From Watersipora subatra (taxonomy: Eukaryota > Bryozoa > Gymnolaemata > Cheilostomatida > Watersiporidae), in contig NC_088710.1 of the NCBI RefSeq assembly GCF_963576615.1, forward strand, positions 6,073,396 through 6,137,395: a stretch of 64,000 nucleotides of DNA. Reading direction: 5' to 3'. The position numbers were made by a program, and so were the translations under genes. Each line of letters opens with the position of its first letter. The stretch's first letter is position 1. The notes below the pieces were generated by a model. That model saw only the letters and a list, made by a program, of their open reading frames with translations. It did no database searches and was not told the origin of the DNA. Below are positions 59,801-64,000 of this stretch, one piece after another.

Positions 59801-61045
59801 GCAACTTTGGTAGGTATTAATCGACGCTCTTTAACTCAGTGCCTAACGAAACAAAGCTGGGAGTGGTGGTGCACTCTTGTAATCCAACTACTTGGAAGCT
59901 AGGTTTGGTGGTCCTAGGTTTAGGACCAACAAACCTAGCTTCCAAGGAAGCTAGGTTCCTTGGAAGCTTCCTTTAGTGCGCCTCTAGGAAGCTAGCTTCC
60001 TAGAGGCGCACTAAACCTAGCTTCCGTGGAAGCTAGGTTTAGTGCGCCTTTAGCACTATCCGGGATCTTTGGTTAGTGCTAGAGGCGCGCTAACCGAAGA
60101 TTCCGGTTAGTGCGTCCTAGGGGTGAAAGAAAGAACCACAGAATAGCCGCACCCTTACATAAGCCGCATGGCTCAAAACATCAGAAGAAAGTAGCGGCTA
60201 ATAGTCTGAAAAGTACGGTATCCGAATGTGTTAAGCCAACAGAAAATATGTTCGCAACCTATCCTGAGCATAGTTTTGCTTTGCAAAAACTTTTTATCAT
60301 AATTTTTCTTAGCCATGACCAGTCGTGTCAGACACTACAACTTCGAAGGTTTTATTAATGTTATATTTAGGGTCTTTGGATAATTTTTATTGAACAATAG
60401 TACTATGTACTGGGAGTGTAATTTTTCCAGTAATAATACTGTTGTAAGCTGTAATAACATTGATAAATCGTCTGACTCGGACACGCTCACGTTCATAGCA
60501 AAAATGGCTGAAATAATGTTCAACCTCATTTTGCAACACATCTGTGGTATTTTTATGGCATCAGCTGGTGTAAAAGATTATGTTGATTAACTTGGTATCA
60601 AAATATTTTTATAGACAGTGTGGTTCAAAAGTGGTGACAATTTATTGTCACCTTTGTCAAGTATTAGGATTTACTGAGTATGTAATAATGTCCAAGTAAA
60701 GAAATTAATTTGGTCGTGAAAGAGTTAATAGATCAACTTTCCTGCTGAACTACCCGCTGTAACTGCTGCTTGCTTTCAACTTATGCTAATCTTTGGTAAG
60801 AGCATACGCCATAGAATCATGCAGAGGTACAATGCTTGATATCATTGCTAGATAGTCTCCGAGTCCTCTTTATTCGACTTAAATTAGTAAGGCTCAACTC
60901 TGCGTTTTCTAAATTATATAGAAAATGAAGTTGCTGCGTCACCCATAGAGGAGAACAGACCAGCTACGAGGAAGGGGAGGCTACAGATGCTTGCCGCTCA
61001 GATAAATAATTGGGAAGATGATCTATCTCATCCCCAGCCAGTCAA
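56827..61045 (+). CDS. ANLN: anillin, first four coding exons (3' partial)
   Basis: Anillin is the actin-, myosin-, septin- and RhoA-binding scaffold of the cytokinetic ring. Coding exons: 56827-56844, 56942-57089, 58250-58324 and 60922-61045, all GT-AG with matching phases (0, 1, 1, 2), giving the first 121 residues. The start MDPFTQKLLEKTRQRREQL matches the conserved anillin N-terminus (MDPFTxKLLERTRxRRExL). The fourth exon holds RKGRLQMLAAQINNWEDDL, matching the conserved GRLxxLAxxIxxWEDD block ahead of the myosin- and actin-binding regions. The second and third exons are charged, low-complexity linkers. The actin-binding, anillin-homology and PH parts lie beyond 64000. Next to AOAH in divergent orientation. 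Confidence 0.93.
56942..57089 (+). CDS. ANLN: ANLN coding exon 2
   Basis: Residues 7-55. Acceptor TGTTTTTAG, donor AATG|GTAAGT. KLLEKTRQRREQLHNRFQQ then a Gln/Ser/Pro-rich tail. Confidence 0.93.
57090..58249. other. ANLN intron 2, no other feature
   Basis: A 77-codon open frame overlapping the next exon (58099-58332) is that exon extended into intron. Confidence 0.5.
58250..58324 (+). CDS. ANLN: ANLN coding exon 3
   Basis: Asp56 is split (G|AT), then CEEKRRKSSPKLESVTQSQR. The phases (2 nt in, 1 nt out) fit both neighbours. Charged and poorly conserved, so less certain than the others. Confidence 0.75.
59680..60220. mobile_element. nested TIR element (TACCRTACTTTTCAGACTATTA)
   Basis: TACCATACTTTTCAGACTAT at the left, AATAGTCTGAAAAGTACGGT (ending A at 60220) at the right. 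Wholly inside the TTAA element at 59520-60728. Its centre is a cluster of inverted repeats. Confidence 0.8.
59885..60115. repeat. cluster of nested inverted repeats with a 44-bp perfect palindrome
   Basis: 59972-60015 is a perfect palindrome (TTTAGTGCGCCTCTAGGAAG... and its complement). GGAAGCTAGGTTTGGTGGTC with its complement, GAAGCTAGGTTCCTTGGAAG, and GCGCGCTAACCG versus CGGTTAGTGCG form further stems around it. Confidence 0.93.
60922..61045 (+). CDS. ANLN: ANLN coding exon 4
   Basis: Glu81 is split (G|AA), then NEVAASPIEENRPATRKGRL and AAQINNWEDDLSHPQ. Acceptor AATTATATAG, donor GTCAA|GTATGT. The WEDD block is diagnostic. Confidence 0.93.
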
Positions 61046-61252
61046 GTATGTTACGGGTCAAGTCCATTAAGTCAGTCATATACTCAAACATTAAGCGAGT
61101 GAAGTATTCTTAAGGTTACCGTGTCAGTTAAGTCTACTCGTACTTTCTGTTTTACCTTAGTTATGTTAGTCTCAACTGCAAATTACAAACTATGCTTGTA
61201 TTAAGTTTGCCTGTGTTTAGTTGCCTGGCTAGCTAGTAGCTGTTGGCTCAAC

Positions 61253-62200
61253 TACTGTAAAACCTGTATTTGAAAGCCACCTTTATATGAACGTCACCTG
61301 TATTTAAGTGTTGCTACGGGAGAAGCATTGGGAAAAAGAGCTCCACCCTTTAACTAATCGTCGCTTCTATTTGAACACCACTTTTATTTGACTGCCACTA
61401 TTTAAGATTCTTGATCTTTATGAACCCATAATAGCAAGTCATCAGTAGACAAGTGTCTACAAAAGGTACCCGTAAAGATGGGATTACAACAATAACAAAT
61501 AATTCTTTCTATTCGTATCAATGTCCATTTTTCAACACCAAGTCTTTACAGTTTTTTCGTTAAAACTTTAAAGGCAACACCATAGAAATAATTAGTAACT
61601 ATAGCAAGCTAATAGTAGTTCATTTTTAAAGTGGTCTTGATACTTCAATGTAGGCCTATGTGAAAAAAGTTTACGCATTTCCGATGAAGTTGGTGCAACT
61701 ACGCGTTTTGAGGCTAAAATTTGTGAGGCTATTTTGATTACACGTGGTTTCTATATATTCATGTGAGAAGTGTATACATGCATTCTAAAGTGCATCGCGT
61801 AAATTTTTATAAATGGCAGTTATCTGAACTCGGCTTACAATGGATTGACGCTCGTAACTCCTGTTCTATTGTCCATAAAAAGCCAGTTTTGGCTGTGAAC
61901 TGTAATAAACATATCGATGAGGGAAATGAGCTTTTATGCAACCTTTTTAGATATAAATTAGACATAAATATTTAAATTGAAACAAAAAACTTCAAAGCTC
62001 CAACAAATTTTAATGCAGGCTATAAAATCATCAAAAGTTAATTTCAAGCATTAGATGTCAACTGGTAAAGACGTATTAGCTTCTCCGAGCATATTTATTT
62101 AGAGATCTACGACAAGTTGGAGAAAAGTTAGCGAATTTTTTGCACACAATAGGGTTGATGTCGTACCATTCGAAGGAGACTGCAAAGTATAGATGACATT
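61253..62200. mobile_element. second copy of the 18.6-kb TIR element family, inverted
   Basis: Starts TACTGTAAAACCTGTATTTG, with CTATTTGAACACCAC repeats, TTCGTTAAAACTTTAAAGGC and ACCATAGAAATAATTA. It ends near GAGATCTACGACAAGTTGGA, all matching the element at 18584-21085 in reverse order. The nested pogo-like insert is absent. The 70-codon frame at 61763-61975 resembles the minus-strand frame at 18844-19164. No transposase motif is seen. Confidence 0.75.
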
Positions 62201-62239
62201 CAATTCGCCCGTGAAAGGGTTAAACCAGGGTTGGCTTGG

Positions 62240-63295
62240 TTTAAACCTATTTTGGCTAAAAATGGACTTAGAAAGCTGAAATTTTGCACACTGTTTGGAA
62301 GCTAGGTACTTATCAACCACACAAAAAATCATTATGTTTGATGCAGCAGTTTTTGAGATATGTCCATCAATAAATATAAATAAACATTTTTAGAGCTTCA
62401 CATCTTCACATTTTTAGAGCTTCACATCTGACGATTTTGTGAATCAGCTGCTACACCAAAATGCTTGTTCTTGGTGTCAAATTGAAGCTCAGAATGTGCT
62501 TCTAGCAGCCATAGAAACAGAATTTTGATAACGACTACAAAAAAAAATTTTGAACAAATAAATTTATGCCGATCGATATGGCGAGGCTGTGACCTGTAAT
62601 TTACAGAATAACAAAGAAGGTGCTGATTTTAGCCAAAATCTGTTACTATCACCTGATTCTACACAAAAATCTGAATATACAAGTAAAATCTCATGACAAT
62701 ATCTCGTATCTTCTTTCTATAGTCTCCGGTAGCATATGGAGTCACAGAGAAAGCACATTTGAGAAAAACGACTTTGAAAATCGGCCATCCAGCTTAAAAC
62801 CTATTTTGGCTAAAAATGGACTTAGAAAGCTGAAATTTTGCACACTGTTTGGAAGCTAGGTACTTATCAACCACACAAAAAATCATTGTTTGATGCAGCA
62901 GTTTTTGAGATATGGATCAATAAGATATAAATCAACATTTTTAGAGCTTCACGTTTGACGATTTTGTGAATCAGCTGCTACACCAAAATGCTTGTTCTTG
63001 GTGTCAAATTGAAGCTCAGAATGTGCTCCTAGCAGCCATAGAAACAGAATTTTGATAATGACTACAAAAAAATTTATGCCGATCGATATGACAAGACTGA
63101 CCTGTAGTTTACTGAATAACAAAGAAGGTGCTGATTTTAGCCAAAATCTGTTACTATCACCTGACTCTACACAAAAATCTGAATATACGAGTAAAATCTC
63201 ATGACAATATCTCGTGTCTTCTCTTTTCTATAGTCTCCGGTAGCAGATGGAGTCACAGAAAAAGCACAAATATGAGAAAAACGACTTTGAAAATT
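62240..63295. repeat. tandem duplication, unit about 510-555 bp, two copies
   Basis: TATTTTGGCTAAAAATGGAC occurs near 62249 and 62803; TGCTGATTTTAGCCAAAATC at 62621 and 63129. The AATCGGC/AAAATT ends and small indels account for the differing offsets. A short inverted relation (TTTTGGCTAAAA and TTTTAGCCAAAA) exists within each unit. No gene. Confidence 0.88.
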
Positions 63296-63300
63296 TTTTT

Positions 63301-63890
63301 TATGCCGCTGTCTCTGTTGCTCAGTAGTTGTGCGACGTGCTGTTGACTTACTTCCGCAGTGCTTCAATGCCTTACTCAACCTTTTCAAGAGTATGAAACT
63401 GAGCCGCTGCGAAAGAAAGTAAACCTTACCGATTCCCTCTTCAACTTCTGCTCTTTATGCCACTGTCTCTGTTGCTCAGCAATTCTGCGACATGCTGTTG
63501 GCCTACTTCAGCAGTCCCGTCAATTCTATACTCAACACTTTCAAGAGTATAAAACCAAGTGACTGCGAAAGAAAGTAAACTTTACCGATGCTATCTTCAA
63601 CTTCTGCTCTTTATGCCGCTGTCTCTGTTGCTCAGTAGTTGTGCGACGTGCTGTTGACTTAGTTCCGCAGTGCTTCAATACCTTACTCAACCTTTTCAAG
63701 AGTATAAAACTGAGCCACTGCGAAAGAAAGTAAACCTTACCGATTCCCTCTTCAACTTCTGCTCTTTATGCCACTGTCTCTGTTGCTCAGTAGTTCTGCG
63801 ACGTGCTGTTGACTTACTGCTACAAGCAATTGGCTTTTTCCTCGAATCTTTCATAAGGAAAAAGCGAATGACTTGCAGGAGAAAGTAAAT
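63301..63890. repeat. 155-bp tandem repeat, about 4 copies
   Basis: TATGCC(G/A)CTGTCTCTGTTGC begins at 63301, 63456, 63612 and 63767, with decay after 63800. Open frames in it (LTDSLFNFCSLCHCLCC type) repeat with the unit and shift frame, so they are not taken as a gene. Confidence 0.92.
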
Positions 63891-64000
63891 CTTACCACGA
63901 TGTTAACTTATTCTGTATTTGCTGATGCTCCTCTTCAATCTCTGCTCATTTTGCATGCAACTATTTCTTCTTAGCTACAACCAAACCAAAATACATTTGC

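Larger units (their letters stand above)
59520..60728. mobile_element. TTAA-flanked TIR element (piggyBac-type ends) in ANLN intron 3
   Basis: TATTAACTCTTTCAC at the left (TTAA at 59520-59523) is the complement of GTGAAAGAGTTAATA at the right (TTAA at 60725-60728). A small hairpin GAGCCG...CGGCTC lies just inside the left end. No transposase ORF. Contains a second element (59680-60220). Confidence 0.75.

Overview
The window is AT-rich animal nuclear DNA with spliced genes, long introns and dense repeats. Three conserved animal genes are recognisable: a receptor-type protein tyrosine phosphatase tail, acyloxyacyl hydrolase (AOAH) and anillin (ANLN). With Ty1/copia debris, tRNA-headed SINE-like repeats, TIR/foldback DNA elements and minisatellites, this points to an invertebrate, perhaps a lophotrochozoan. 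The species cannot be fixed from sequence alone. All exon models below were built by eye from reading frame, GT-AG sites, phase agreement and family resemblance.

Layout. 679-5301: a head-to-tail array built from a decayed copia element, with two pol fragments on the minus strand and a 187-bp chimeric tandem repeat. 6034-10872 (+): the last four coding exons of an RPTP, encoding most of a degenerate second (D2) phosphatase domain and the stop codon. 11.2-15.6 kb: mostly featureless, with a perfect 69-bp palindrome and one exon-like minus-strand segment. 15588-16701 (+): the 3' part of an unrecognised gene that reads through only if two 48-49-nt introns are removed. 18584-21085: a TIR element carrying a nested pogo/Tigger-like element.

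23599-51796 (-): a complete 15-exon AOAH gene (608 aa) with signal peptide, saposin-B domain, calcium-site region and GDSL-type hydrolase domain. Its introns hold minisatellites of 13, 17, 20, 29 and 32 bp, several foldback/TIR elements and a decayed transposon-type gene. 51797-56826 separates AOAH from the divergently transcribed anillin gene and contains a foldback element.

56827-64000 (+): the first four coding exons of anillin, which runs off the right edge. Intron 3 contains nested TTAA-flanked and TACC-TIR elements around a 44-bp perfect palindrome. The visible part of the next intron holds a second copy of the 18.6-kb element family and two blocks of tandem duplication.

The genes do not form one pathway. 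AOAH removes secondary acyl chains from bacterial lipopolysaccharide, anillin scaffolds the cytokinetic ring, and the RPTP is a membrane signalling protein. No novel multi-gene system is evident. The most unusual features are the recursively amplified copia chimera, the minisatellite load of AOAH introns, and a TIR-bounded unit in AOAH intron 3 with seven copies of a 13-bp motif around a decayed ORF.
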